Positions 29,607-38,450 of a stretch of 64,000 bases of DNA are shown here, piece by piece. Both the position numbers and the translations under genes were made by a program. The first letter of the stretch is position 1. Each line of letters begins with the position of its first letter. The notes beneath the pieces are model-generated. The model worked only from the letters and a program-made list of their open reading frames with translations, was not told where the DNA came from and searched no databases. Location: contig NZ_LR733520.1 of assembly GCF_902506145.1 (NCBI RefSeq), positions 1,212,640 through 1,276,639 on the forward strand, written 5' to 3'. Source of the DNA: Burkholderia sp. 8Y. GTDB taxonomy: Bacteria > Pseudomonadota > Gammaproteobacteria > Burkholderiales > Burkholderiaceae.

Positions 29607-30995
29607 ATGAACGCACCGTCCAAAGATCCGCAACTCGACGCGCTGAAGGTCCCGCCGCATTCGATCGAAGCCGAGCAATCGGTGATCGGCGGCTTGCTGC
29701 TGGACAACGCGGCATGGGACCGCATCGCCGATGTCATGTCGCAGAGCGACTTCTATCGCTACGACCATCGCATCATTTACGAGCACATCGGCAAGCTGAT
29801 CGCGTCGACGCGGCCCGCCGACGTGATCACGGTCTACGAAGCCCTCACGATGGCCGGCAAGGCCGAGGAAGTCGGCGGTCTCGCGTACCTGAACGCGCTC
29901 GCGCAGAACACGCCGAGCGCGGCGAACATCCGCCGCTACGCCGAAATCGTGCGCGACCGCGCGGTGCTGCGCCGTCTCGTATCGGTGGCCGACGAGATTT
30001 CCGCCGACGCATTCAATCCGCAAGGCAAGGAAGTCCGGCAGATTCTGGACGAAGCGGAAGCGCGCGTGTTCTCCATCGCCGAAGACGGTGCGCGCGGCAC
30101 GCAAGGCTTTCTCGAAATCGGTCCGCTGCTGACGCAGGTGGTCGAGCGCATCGACACGCTTTATCACACGGCCAATCCGAGCGATGTCACCGGCACGCCG
30201 ACCGGCTTCGTCGACCTCGACCGCATGACGTCGGGCATGCACGGCGGCGAGCTGATCATCGTGGCGGGGCGTCCGTCGATGGGTAAGACGGCGTTTTCGA
30301 TGAACATCGGCGAATACGTGGCCGTGGAGTACGGGCTGCCTGTCGCGGTCTTTTCGATGGAAATGCCCGGCACGCAACTGACCATGCGTATGCTCGGTTC
30401 GGTCGGACGGCTGGATCAGCACCGGATGCGCACGGGCCGCCTGACCGACGAAGACTGGCCGAAGCTCACGCACGCGGTGCAGAAAATGAGCGAGGCGCAG
30501 CTTTTCATCGACGAAACCGGTGGTCTCAATCCGATGGAACTGCGCTCGCGGGCGCGGCGCCTGTCGCGCCAGTGCGGCAAGCTCGGGCTGATCATCGTCG
30601 ACTATTTGCAGCTGATGTCCGGCTCCGGCGGCGGCGAAAACCGCGCGACCGAAATTTCCGAAATCTCGCGCTCGCTGAAGGGGCTCGCGAAGGAGCTGGA
30701 CGTGCCGGTGATCGCGCTCTCGCAGCTCAATCGCGGTTTGGAGCAGCGTCCGAACAAGCGCCCAATCATGTCCGACCTGCGCGAATCCGGTGCAATCGAG
30801 CAGGACGCGGACGTGATCCTCTTCATCTACCGCGATGAAGTCTACAACCCGGACAGCCCGGACAAGGGCACGGCGGAAATCATCATCGGCAAGCAGCGTA
30901 ACGGTCCTATCGGGCCGGTTCGCCTGACATTCCACGGCCAATACACGAAGTTCGACAACTTCGCCGGCGTCCAGAGTTTCTACGGCGGCGAATAG
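29607..30995 (+). CDS. dnaB: replicative DNA helicase DnaB
   Basis: 462 residues. The N-terminal primase-interacting domain starts at VPPHSIEAEQSVIGGLLLDN. The RecA-like motor has Walker A GRPSMGKTAFSMN (about residue 222), Walker B LGLIIVDYLQLM, DnaB motif VPVIALSQLNRGLEQRPNKR and the arginine finger region ESGAIEQDADVILFIYRDE. The ring-shaped hexamer unwinds DNA at the fork. Located after the ribosomal/priB operon, the usual order in beta-proteobacteria. Confidence 0.98.
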   Translation: MNAPSKDPQLDALKVPPHSIEAEQSVIGGLLLDNAAWDRIADVMSQSDFYRYDHRIIYEHIGKLIASTRPADVITVYEALTMAGKAEEVGGLAYLNALAQNTPSAANIRRYAEIVRDRAVLRRLVSVADEISADAFNPQGKEVRQILDEAEARVFSIAEDGARGTQGFLEIGPLLTQVVERIDTLYHTANPSDVTGTPTGFVDLDRMTSGMHGGELIIVAGRPSMGKTAFSMNIGEYVAVEYGLPVAVFSMEMPGTQLTMRMLGSVGRLDQHRMRTGRLTDEDWPKLTHAVQKMSEAQLFIDETGGLNPMELRSRARRLSRQCGKLGLIIVDYLQLMSGSGGGENRATEISEISRSLKGLAKELDVPVIALSQLNRGLEQRPNKRPIMSDLRESGAIEQDADVILFIYRDEVYNPDSPDKGTAEIIIGKQRNGPIGPVRLTFHGQYTKFDNFAGVQSFYGGE

Positions 30996-31132
30996 CCCTT
31001 TTTAGCGCAGCCCTGTCAAGCCTGCTGGTGTCAGCGAGCGCGCGGCGTCCGAGCGCGGTGCGCCGGCTGCTGCGCACAGGTACAATATGTCGGTTTGATG
31101 TCAGCCTCATTGACCCATCTATCGGGACTTTC

Positions 31133-31759
31133 ATGTTCGGTCGTTTCATGCCCACCGAGGGCAAATTCTTCGAGATTTTCAACGCGCACGCGAAATGCAT
31201 GGTCGATGCCAGCCGCGAGCTCGAACTGCTGATCGATAACCTCGACGAAGCCGAGGTCCACAAGCAGAACGTCCAGACGAACGAAAAGCGTGCTGACAAG
31301 CTCACGCACGAAACCATCGATCTGTTGCACAAGACGTTCATCACGCCGCTCGATCGCGACGAAATCCACAAGCTCATCACCACGATGGACGACATCCTCG
31401 ATCTCATGGAGGACGTCGCCACCGCCATTTCGCTTTACGATGTACGCGCGGTGACATCAGAGGCGAGCCAGCTCGCGCATATCTGCACGGCCACCTGTCT
31501 GCGCGTGCAGCAGGCCGTGGGTCTGCTCGAAGACATGAAGCGCGCGAGCGAAATCCTGAAAATCTGCGAAGAAATCGACCGCCTGGAGTCGGACGCGGAC
31601 CGCGTGCTGCGCTCGGCGATGTCGAAGCTCTTTCGCGAGGAAGACGACGTGAAGACGCTCATCAAGCTCAAGGCGATCTACGAGCTTCTGGAGACGATCA
31701 CCGACAAGTGCGAGGACGTCGCCAACATCATCGAAGGCATCGTGCTGGAAAACGCCTGA
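31133..31759 (+). CDS. DUF47 family protein, phosphate transport accessory (PhoU-like)
   Basis: 208 residues, all helical: FFEIFNAHAKCMVDASRELE, LTHETIDLLHKTFITPLDRD, IHKLITTMDDILDLMEDVAT and CEEIDRLESDADRVLRSAMS. This is the DUF47/YkaA pattern with PhoU-like acidic metal-binding clusters. Such genes nearly always precede a Pit phosphate transporter, as here (100-base gap), and are thought to regulate it. GGGA lies upstream of the chosen ATG. Confidence 0.92.
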   Translation: MFGRFMPTEGKFFEIFNAHAKCMVDASRELELLIDNLDEAEVHKQNVQTNEKRADKLTHETIDLLHKTFITPLDRDEIHKLITTMDDILDLMEDVATAISLYDVRAVTSEASQLAHICTATCLRVQQAVGLLEDMKRASEILKICEEIDRLESDADRVLRSAMSKLFREEDDVKTLIKLKAIYELLETITDKCEDVANIIEGIVLENA

Positions 31760-31859
31760 TCATGCCGCCCGAGCCCGCTCGCGCAGGGCAGCTCGCGCGG
31801 CGGGCGATGACGACACAGACCGGTTTGCCGTGCAGCGCCGGTCAAAACAACACCAACTG

Positions 31860-32870
31860 ATGCATTCGATTCAACTCGCTATCTGGGCAGTCGCCACGCT
31901 CGTCATAGTCGCACTCGTGTTCGACTTCATGAACGGCTTCCACGACGCCGCCAACTCCATCGCGACGGTCGTTTCGACCGGCGTGCTCAAGCCGCAGCAA
32001 GCCGTCGCGTTCGCGGCCGCGTTCAACGTCATTGCGTATTTCATCTTCCACCTGAAGGTCGCCGCGACCGTCGGCAAGGGAACGATCGACCCGGATATCG
32101 TCGATCACTACGTCATCTTCGGGGCGCTCGTCGGCGCGATCGGCTGGAACATCGTCACGTGGGTGTACGGCATTCCGTCGAGTTCGTCGCATGCGCTGAT
32201 CGGCGGGCTGGTGGGCGCGGCGCTCGCCAAGTCCGGCTGGGGCTCGCTCAACTGGGACGGACTACTGAAGACCGTCGCGTTCATCTTTATCTCGCCGCTG
32301 CTCGGCTTCGTCCTCGGCTCGTTCTTCATGCTGCTCGTGTCGTGGCTGTATTTCCGCACGCCGCCATCGAAGGTGGACCGGCGTTTTCGGCGGCTGCAAC
32401 TCGTTTCGGCGGGGCTGTATTCGCTCGGACACGGCGGCAACGACGCGCAAAAGACCATCGGCATCATCTGGATGCTGCTGATCGCGACGGGCTACGCCTC
32501 CGTCGGCTCGGACGCGCCGCCCATCTGGGTCATCGGGCTGTGTTATCTGTCGATGGGCCTCGGCACGCTGTTCGGCGGATGGCGCATCGTACGCACGATG
32601 GGCCAGAAGATCACGAAGCTCAAGCCGGTAGGCGGCTTCTGCGCGGAGACGGGCGGGGCGATCACGCTTTTCGTCGCGTCGTTCCTGGGCATCCCGGTTT
32701 CGACGACGCACACGATCACCGGCGCGATCGTGGGCGTTGGCGCGACGCAGAAGTTCAGCGCGGTGCGCTGGGGCGTCGCGGGCAACATCGTGTGGGCGTG
32801 GATTCTGACGATTCCGGCTTCGTCGGCGCTCGCCGCCGCAGGCTGGTGGCTCGGACACCGCTTCCTGTAA
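31860..32870 (+). CDS. low-affinity inorganic phosphate transporter, Pit family
   Basis: 336 residues with about ten membrane segments. The duplicated PiT signature is visible: FDFMNGFHDAANSIATVVST near the N-terminus and SLGHGGNDAQKTIGIIWMLL in the middle, plus GIPSSSSHALIGGLVGAALA and GIPVSTTHTITGAIVGVGAT. Proton- or metal-phosphate-coupled uptake in the inner membrane. No Shine-Dalgarno sequence precedes the ATG at 31860; a GTG at 31830 would add ten residues. Paired with the DUF47 gene upstream. Confidence 0.93.
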   Translation: MHSIQLAIWAVATLVIVALVFDFMNGFHDAANSIATVVSTGVLKPQQAVAFAAAFNVIAYFIFHLKVAATVGKGTIDPDIVDHYVIFGALVGAIGWNIVTWVYGIPSSSSHALIGGLVGAALAKSGWGSLNWDGLLKTVAFIFISPLLGFVLGSFFMLLVSWLYFRTPPSKVDRRFRRLQLVSAGLYSLGHGGNDAQKTIGIIWMLLIATGYASVGSDAPPIWVIGLCYLSMGLGTLFGGWRIVRTMGQKITKLKPVGGFCAETGGAITLFVASFLGIPVSTTHTITGAIVGVGATQKFSAVRWGVAGNIVWAWILTIPASSALAAAGWWLGHRFL

Positions 32871-32886
32871 GCAGTGCGTTTGGCCT

Positions 32887-32912
32887 GCGGCCCGCGTGAG
32901 AACGCGGGCCGC
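32887..32912. terminator. perfect GC-rich hairpin between convergent genes
   Basis: GCGGCCCGCGT and ACGCGGGCCGC form an 11-base-pair stem closed by a GAGA tetraloop, exactly between the stops of the Pit transporter gene and the minus-strand SDR gene. No T-run on either side. Confidence 0.65.
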
Positions 32913-32918
32913 GGCGCA

Positions 32919-33725
32919 TCAGATAATCGGCGACGACACCCCGTCCATCGGGACGATCGCGCCCGACACATAACTCGCGCGGCGGCTCGCCAGAAAGAGG
33001 GCGACGTCGGCGATTTCCTCCGGTTTTGCGTAGCGCCCGAGCGGCACTTTGGCCTGACTCTCGGCAAGCACCTGATCGCGCGTGACGCCTTGCCGCTGTG
33101 CCTCCAGTTGCAGGGCTTCCTCGACGCGCTCGGTGAGCGTCGCGCCCGGATTGATCGCGTTGATGCGAATGCCGAGCTTCGCGTAGTGATGCGCGAGGCC
33201 GACGGTGTTGAGCATCAGCGCCGCGTTGGCCGCGCCGCCCGCGATATGGATGTCCGTCGCAATCTTGCCGCCCATGCCCACGATGTTCACGATCGCGCCC
33301 GGCTCCGCGCCGGGATCGTTGCGCAGGCGTTCGGCCATGCGCTTGAGCACGACCTGTTGCGGATAGACGTACGAGAAGTACTTCGCGTCCATCGCGGCTT
33401 TGTAGGCGGCGGCGTCGAGCGTATCGGGATCGTAGCGGCGAGCGGCGCCTGCGCTGTTGATCAGGATATCGATGGGGCCGAGCGCCGCGCTCGCTTCTTC
33501 GACGACGTCTTCCGCGCTGTGCGCCTCGTGCAGGTCCGCGCGGGCGAGGTGAACGTGATGACCGTCGGCGGCGAGCTGTTCGCGGGCACGGGCGAGATTC
33601 GCGGCATCGCGCGAGACGATCGCGACTTTCGCGCCTTCGCTCGCGAACGCCTTCGCGCATGCAAAGCCGATTCCCTTGCTGCCGCCCGTGATCAGCACAA
33701 TCTTGCCGGCCAGTCCCAAATCCAT
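32919..33725 (-). CDS. SDR-fold protein lacking the usual catalytic Ser/Tyr/Lys
   Basis: 268 residues. The nucleotide-binding half is normal: LITGGSKGIGFACAKAFASE, RADLHEAHS and ILINSAGAA. The end is also SDR-like (INAINPGATLTERVEE, YAKPEEIADVALFLAS, SYVSGAIVPMDGV). The catalytic region reads NIVGMGGKIATDIHIAGGAA followed by NAALM, so where YxxxK is expected (YSAAKAAL in typical members) the residues are GGAANAAL, and the catalytic Ser position is Gly. It may bind NAD(P) without classical dehydrogenase action, or use other residues. The substrate is unknown. Confidence 0.8.
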   Translation of the reverse strand: MDLGLAGKIVLITGGSKGIGFACAKAFASEGAKVAIVSRDAANLARAREQLAADGHHVHLARADLHEAHSAEDVVEEASAALGPIDILINSAGAARRYDPDTLDAAAYKAAMDAKYFSYVYPQQVVLKRMAERLRNDPGAEPGAIVNIVGMGGKIATDIHIAGGAANAALMLNTVGLAHHYAKLGIRINAINPGATLTERVEEALQLEAQRQGVTRDQVLAESQAKVPLGRYAKPEEIADVALFLASRRASYVSGAIVPMDGVSSPII

Positions 33726-33835
33726 GATCTTGCGCTCCTATCGGTTCTTTGATGCCGCTGTCGAGATGTATCGGACACGATAGCAGAGCGGGGACGCGGG
33801 GTGTGGTTCGGAGCGTTCACGCGCTTGGTGGCGCG

Positions 33836-35458
33836 TCAGTTGATGCCCGCAGCGAACCGGGCGATGGGGTCGTCGTTCGGTGCGGCGCGAGGCGCGGCGA
33901 GCGAGCCCGTGGACGCCCGCATTACGCGGACTGGTGCTTCGGCGGTCTCGGGCGACATGGCGGCGTGCGCAGCCTGCGCTTGTTGTCGCGCGGCGTGCGC
34001 CAGCGGCGGGGGAGGCTCGTAGGCATCGGCGGCGGCCTGAATCGGATCGGGAGCTTCGCTCGTGGAGGCGGCTGTTCTCGCGCCGGCTCGCTGGGACTGA
34101 CGCTCTGCGGCGCTGATCGATGCGGGCGGTGGTTCGAAGGCGTCTGCGCCGGCGGTTGCGGTTGGCGTCTGGCGCGCGTAAGCCGAAGCCGACGATTGGC
34201 GCTGCGCCGCGCTAATCGATGCGGGCGGCGGTGCGAAGGCGTCTGCGTTGGCGGCTGCCGTTGGCGTTTGGCGGGCGTAAGCCGAAGCCGAAGCGGACGA
34301 TTGGCGATGCGCGGCGCTGATCGATGCGGGCGGTGGTTCGAAGGCGTCTCCACGGGCCGCAGCGGCGGGCACTCGGCCCGCGTAAGCCGACGCCGACGAT
34401 TGCCGCTGCGCGGTGCTAACCGAAGCCGGCGGCGGCTCGAACGCGTCCGCGTTGGCTGCCGTTGCAGTCGATTCGCCCGAGTAAGTCCCAGCCGACGATT
34501 GGCGCTGCGCGGCGCTCAATGATGCGGGCGGCGGTTCGAACGCGTCCCCACGGGCCGCAGCGGCGGGCACTCGGCCCGCGTAAGCCGAAGCCGACGATTG
34601 CCGCCGCGCGGCGCTAACCGATGCCGGCGGCGGCTCGAAGGCGTCGGCGCTGGCTGCCGTCGCGGTAGATCGGCGCGTGTAAGCCGAAACCGCAGCCGGC
34701 AATTGCCGCTGCGCGGCGCTAATCGACGCGGCCGGCGGCTCAAACGCGTCTGCGCTAGCCACACGACCAGGCGCTTGCCGCGCGTAAGCCGAAACCGCAC
34801 CCGACGATTCCCGCTGCACCGCGCCCACCGCCGTGGACGACCGCTCCCCCGCCTCACCCCAATCCCCGCTCGTCCCAGGCGACGCCAAGTAAGTCGGCGC
34901 ATCGAACGGCGTCGGCGCGGCCTTCGGCGGCGCGACGCGGCGGATGCCATCGAACCGCTTCGCCCAATACGGATTCGTCAGGTAGTCGAGTCGCACCGTG
35001 CCGCCCGTCGACGGCGCGTTCACGAAACGCAGCTTCCCCACATAAATGCCAACATGCGAATGCGGCCGCCCGGTCGTGTTGAAGAAAATCAGATCGCCGG
35101 GCGCGACTTCGTCCGGCTCGACGGACTCGCCGCGTCCGCTCATCTCGGCGGTCGTGCGCGGCAGATTCACGGACGCCGCGCGATCCACGACATAGCGCAC
35201 GAGCCCGCTGCAATCAAAGCCCGCCTCAGGCGTGTTGCCGCCCCAGCGGTAGGGCACGCCGACGAGCGACATCGCCTGAATGGAGATTTCTTCGCGTCCG
35301 ACACTGTGGTCGACAAAATTTGGAAAGCCCGGCGGCGGCTTATAGGCGCGCGGCGTCGTGCTGGCCGAGACCGCAGGTTTGCGCGCCGCCTGCTGCGGCG
35401 CGCTTCCACACGCGGCAAGCAGGACGGACACGACAAGCGGTAGCCAGATTCGACGCAT
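33836..35458 (-). CDS. NlpC/P60 peptidoglycan hydrolase lipoprotein with repeat tail
   Basis: 540 residues. A lipoprotein signal ends in LLAAC (Cys17). The NlpC/P60 domain (about residues 50-175) has the catalytic Cys83 in AGFDCSGLVRYV and His135 in RPHSHVGIYVG, with GDLIFFNTTG and FVNAPS around the active site; such enzymes cut cell wall peptides. Residues 180-540 are low-complexity and contain about seven tandem units of 33-40 residues (core DAFEPPPASISAAQRQ). Most NlpC/P60 lipoproteins stop soon after the domain, so the 360-residue tail is unusual. It may span the periplasm or bind the wall; that is a guess. Confidence 0.85.
   Translation of the reverse strand: MRRIWLPLVVSVLLAACGSAPQQAARKPAVSASTTPRAYKPPPGFPNFVDHSVGREEISIQAMSLVGVPYRWGGNTPEAGFDCSGLVRYVVDRAASVNLPRTTAEMSGRGESVEPDEVAPGDLIFFNTTGRPHSHVGIYVGKLRFVNAPSTGGTVRLDYLTNPYWAKRFDGIRRVAPPKAAPTPFDAPTYLASPGTSGDWGEAGERSSTAVGAVQRESSGAVSAYARQAPGRVASADAFEPPAASISAAQRQLPAAVSAYTRRSTATAASADAFEPPPASVSAARRQSSASAYAGRVPAAAARGDAFEPPPASLSAAQRQSSAGTYSGESTATAANADAFEPPPASVSTAQRQSSASAYAGRVPAAAARGDAFEPPPASISAAHRQSSASASAYARQTPTAAANADAFAPPPASISAAQRQSSASAYARQTPTATAGADAFEPPPASISAAERQSQRAGARTAASTSEAPDPIQAAADAYEPPPPLAHAARQQAQAAHAAMSPETAEAPVRVMRASTGSLAAPRAAPNDDPIARFAAGIN
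34031..34756 (-). repeat. in-frame tandem repeat array, unit about 99 bp
   Basis: Encodes residues 235-476 of the NlpC/P60 lipoprotein. Seven units of 35, 33, 33, 33, 35, 33 and 40 residues, each opening with (S/N/R/G)(A/G)DAFEPPPAS. Units 2 and 4 are almost identical in DNA as well, offset by 198 bases, which points to duplication of a two-unit block. A shortened eighth unit (ADAYEPPPP) follows. Confidence 0.9.
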
Positions 35459-35597
35459 GAGAAGACCGGCGAACGCGCTCGCCGAAGAGCAGACAGTCCG
35501 CCGATACTAGCCCGCCGCACGGCCGTGCGGCAAGACATCGTGAGGTTCCACTTTAAGATTGTGCGATAAGTGTTGCAGCTGCGGAACGCGCGGACAA

Positions 35598-35626
35598 CAA
35601 AAAACCCGGCGGATCGCTCCGCCGGG
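35598..35626 (-). terminator. terminator of the PIN-PhoH gene
   Basis: On the minus strand CCCGGCGGA pairs with TCCGCCGGG (4-base loop), followed by a T-run. It starts about 25 bases after the phoH stop. Confidence 0.92.
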
Positions 35627-35651
35627 CCGTCCTATCAAAACGTGGATGTTG

Positions 35652-37526
35652 TTACAAGATGTCGGAAGCGTAGTCCGCCAGCCGCGAACGCTCGCCGCGC
35701 GCAAGCGTCACGTGGCCGCTATGCGACCAGCCCTTGAAGCGATCGACCACGTACGTCAGCCCGGAACTGCCTTCGGTCAGATAAGGCGTGTCGATCTGCG
35801 CGATATTGCCGAGGCACACGATCTTCGTGCCCGGACCGGCGCGCGTGACGAGCGTCTTCATCTGCTTGGGCGTCAGGTTCTGCGCTTCGTCGATGATCAC
35901 GTACTTGTCGACGAAGGTCCGCCCGCGCATGAAGTTCATGCTCTTCACTTTGAGGCGCGAGCGAATCAGTTCCTGCGTGGCCGCGCGGCCCCATTCGCCG
36001 GCCGCATCGTCGGTCTTCTGCAGGACCTCAAGGTTGTCGTCGAACGCGCCCATCCACGGCTGCATCTTCTCTTCCTCGGTGCCCGGCAGAAAGCCGATGT
36101 CCTCGCCCACAGGCACCGTCGCGCGCGTCACGATGATCTCGTTGTACCGCTTGTCGTCGAGCACTTGCGCGAGGCCGGCGGCGAGCGCCATCAGCGTCTT
36201 GCCGGTGCCCGCCTGACCGAGCAGCGTGACGAAATCGACTTCCGGATTCATCAGCAGATTCAGCGCGAAATTCTGCTCGCGATTACGCGCCGTGATGCCC
36301 CACACGTTGTTCTTGTGATGCCCGTAGTCGCGCAGCGTTTGCAGCAGCGCAGTCTTGCCGTTCAGTTCGCGCACGACCGCATGGAACGACGGCTCGCCGT
36401 TTTGCGGCTCCAGATAGACGAACTCGTTGACGAGCATGGACGAGCAGAGCGGTCCGGTCACGCGGTAATACGTGGTGCCGGTTTTCGTGTCCTGCCAGCT
36501 TTCCATGCCCTTCGCGTGCTTCGTCCAGAAGTCCTGAGGCAGCGCGCGCACGCCCGAATAGAGCAGGTCCTTGTCTTCCAGCACCTGATCGTTGAAGTAG
36601 TCCTCGGCGGGCAGCCCCAGCGCGTGCGCCTTGATACGCATGTTGATGTCTTTCGACACCAGCACGACCTGGCGATCCGGCCGCTCCTTCTGAAGCGCGC
36701 GCACGACGCCGAGAATCTGGTTGTCCGCCTTGCCGACGGGCAGCCCTTCGACCGGCTCGATATCGGTCAGCGTCGTCTGGAAGTACAGGCGGCCGAGCGC
36801 GTCGCGGTTGCCCTGCGCGGCGAGCGGAATGCCCTCCGACATCTGGCCCGCGTGCGCAACGAGCGCGTCCAGCGTGCGGCTCACCTGACGCGCATTGCGC
36901 GCGACTTCCGACATGCCTTTCTTGTGATTGTCGAGTTCTTCCAACGTCATCATCGGCAGATAGACGTCGTGTTCCTCGAAGCGGAAGAGCGAGCTCGGAT
37001 CGTGCATCAGCACATTGGTGTCGAGCACGAAAAGCTTGCGCAATTCGTCCTCCACCGCGCCGCGCTGACGGCGTTTGTTTTGCGTGCGCGCGTCGTTGGC
37101 GGGCGCGGCGCTCGGGGCCGGCGTGGCGGCGGGGGCGTCGCTGCGCGCTTCGCGTTTGGCGGGGCGGGCTTCTTCGCGCGTTTCTTCGTCGTTCTGACGC
37201 GCAGCCGGCACCGGTTGCAGCAGTGCGGCGGTCTGCTTCGTGCGCCTGCCGCGCGCAGCGGGCGCGGCAGGGGCGGGCGTCTCGGCCGATGCGTCCTGCG
37301 GCGCCTGCGCCAGCACGTCGCTCGCGATGGAGCGCAGCATGTTCGCGGCGTTCGCGGAATTTGCGGCGGCAGGACGCTCGGCTGCGACGGTCTCGACGGA
37401 GCCGATCGCGTCGTCGTCGCTCGCCGCAGCCTGTTTCTTCGGCTGCTTCGAAGGCCGGGCTTTGGCCTTGTACTCTTCGGCCGGAAGGAGATGGCCGAGC
37501 TTGGCCGGGGCGGTAGGCAAAGGCAT
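35652..37526 (-). CDS. PIN domain-PhoH family ATPase
   Basis: 624 residues in three parts. Residues 1-155 are an Ala/Pro/Glu/Lys-rich disordered lead. A PIN nuclease domain follows from about 165 (LFVLDTNVLMHDPSSLF with the first catalytic Asp169). The PhoH ATPase half has Walker A GQAGTGKT at about 437-444, VTRATVPVGEDIGFLPGTEE, and Walker B VIIDEAQNL near 544. PIN-PhoH proteins are thought to act as RNA helicase/ribonucleases. Start set by GAGGGAAC before ATG; the open frame upstream is not protein-like. Single gene with its own terminator. Confidence 0.9.
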   Translation of the reverse strand: MPLPTAPAKLGHLLPAEEYKAKARPSKQPKKQAAASDDDAIGSVETVAAERPAAANSANAANMLRSIASDVLAQAPQDASAETPAPAAPAARGRRTKQTAALLQPVPAARQNDEETREEARPAKREARSDAPAATPAPSAAPANDARTQNKRRQRGAVEDELRKLFVLDTNVLMHDPSSLFRFEEHDVYLPMMTLEELDNHKKGMSEVARNARQVSRTLDALVAHAGQMSEGIPLAAQGNRDALGRLYFQTTLTDIEPVEGLPVGKADNQILGVVRALQKERPDRQVVLVSKDINMRIKAHALGLPAEDYFNDQVLEDKDLLYSGVRALPQDFWTKHAKGMESWQDTKTGTTYYRVTGPLCSSMLVNEFVYLEPQNGEPSFHAVVRELNGKTALLQTLRDYGHHKNNVWGITARNREQNFALNLLMNPEVDFVTLLGQAGTGKTLMALAAGLAQVLDDKRYNEIIVTRATVPVGEDIGFLPGTEEEKMQPWMGAFDDNLEVLQKTDDAAGEWGRAATQELIRSRLKVKSMNFMRGRTFVDKYVIIDEAQNLTPKQMKTLVTRAGPGTKIVCLGNIAQIDTPYLTEGSSGLTYVVDRFKGWSHSGHVTLARGERSRLADYASDIL

Positions 37527-37734
37527 GGTGTTCCCTCGAAAGGAATCGGGTCGTGTATCGTGCGCCGCCTGTCGCATCCTGCTCGTCCGCCCGTAAGCTA
37601 CGTGTGCCGCAGTTTGCGCCCGGTGGCGCGCTTCGTTGTCGAAAACGCCGGTTCGCCTAGGTTTCGATCTGCTCCTTGAGGTTGCGTCCGTCGCGTCGCG
37701 CGCGCCGCACAAGCGGCGAAAACGCGCGACACCA

Positions 37735-37772
37735 ATAAAAAAGCCGCCGTTCCGGCTACCGGAACCAGCGGC
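37735..37772 (-). terminator. terminator on the minus strand after bcp
   Basis: GCCGC...TTCCGG pairs with CCGGAA...GCGGC, with a small bulge, followed on the minus strand by TTTTTTATT. It is the probable end of the arn-bcp unit. The rest of the 391-base stretch 37527-37917 between bcp and the PIN-PhoH start shows no gene or other clear element. Confidence 0.85.
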
Positions 37773-37917
37773 TGACTTCTCTTTCAGAGCGCCTGCGCCG
37801 TGCCCGTTCCACGTAGCCCGGGTCCATGCCGACCGCGCCGAAAGGCGCACGGCGGCTCGCGCAAAGGCTTGAGGAATGGGGTGGACAGGCGCTCATTGCG
37901 AACCAATATAGCGTGCC

Positions 37918-38379
37918 TCAAATGGCTTGTACAGCCTCGACGATAGCCTCTACGTGCCCTGGCACCTTGATGCCGCGAAACTCGCGCCGCAGCACGCCGT
38001 CGGCGTCGAGCAGAAAGGTCGATCGCTCGATGCCGCGCACTTCCTTGCCGTACATCTTCTTCATCTTGATGACATCGAAAAGCGCGCAGATGGCTTCGTC
38101 GGAATCGGAGACGAGCGTATAGGGCAGTTCCAGCTTCGCCTTGAAGTTGTCGTGCGACTTCACGCTGTCACGCGAGATGCCGACGATTTCCGCGCCCGCG
38201 GCCTTGAACTGCTCGTAGTGGTCGCGAAATTGCAGGCTCTCCGTGGTGCAGCCCGGCGTGTTGTCCTTCGGATAGAAGAAGAGCACGACTTTCGTGCCGC
38301 GCAGGCTCGAAAGCGTGAACTCGCCGCCGGTGGCGGGCGCGGTGAAGTCGGGAACGGGCTGGTCGACTGCGACTGGCAC
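37918..38379 (-). CDS. bcp: thioredoxin-dependent peroxiredoxin, Bcp/PrxQ type
   Basis: 153 residues from a GTG start with AGGAGA upstream. Reduces hydrogen and alkyl peroxides in the cytoplasm. The peroxidatic Cys is in FYPKDNTPGCTTESLQFRD; the resolving Cys found five residues later in E. coli Bcp is Leu here, so this is a one-Cys or differently resolved member. FTLSSLRGTKVVLFFYPKD and GIERSTFLLDADG are other family marks. It follows arnD by 71 bases on the same strand, with no terminator seen in between. Confidence 0.92.
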   Translation of the reverse strand: MPVAVDQPVPDFTAPATGGEFTLSSLRGTKVVLFFYPKDNTPGCTTESLQFRDHYEQFKAAGAEIVGISRDSVKSHDNFKAKLELPYTLVSDSDEAICALFDVIKMKKMYGKEVRGIERSTFLLDADGVLRREFRGIKVPGHVEAIVEAVQAI

Positions 38380-38450
38380 GAAGGTTTCTCCTGTTGTTGG
38401 CTCGTGTGTTTCTTCTGGATTGGCGGCGCGTGCGGTCTTCGAGAGGCGCG

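Noticed and set aside
34031..34756. Regular repeats that could suggest a CRISPR array
   Set aside because: The repeats are in frame within a clear lipoprotein gene, 99 bases long and contiguous, without spacers or cas genes nearby.
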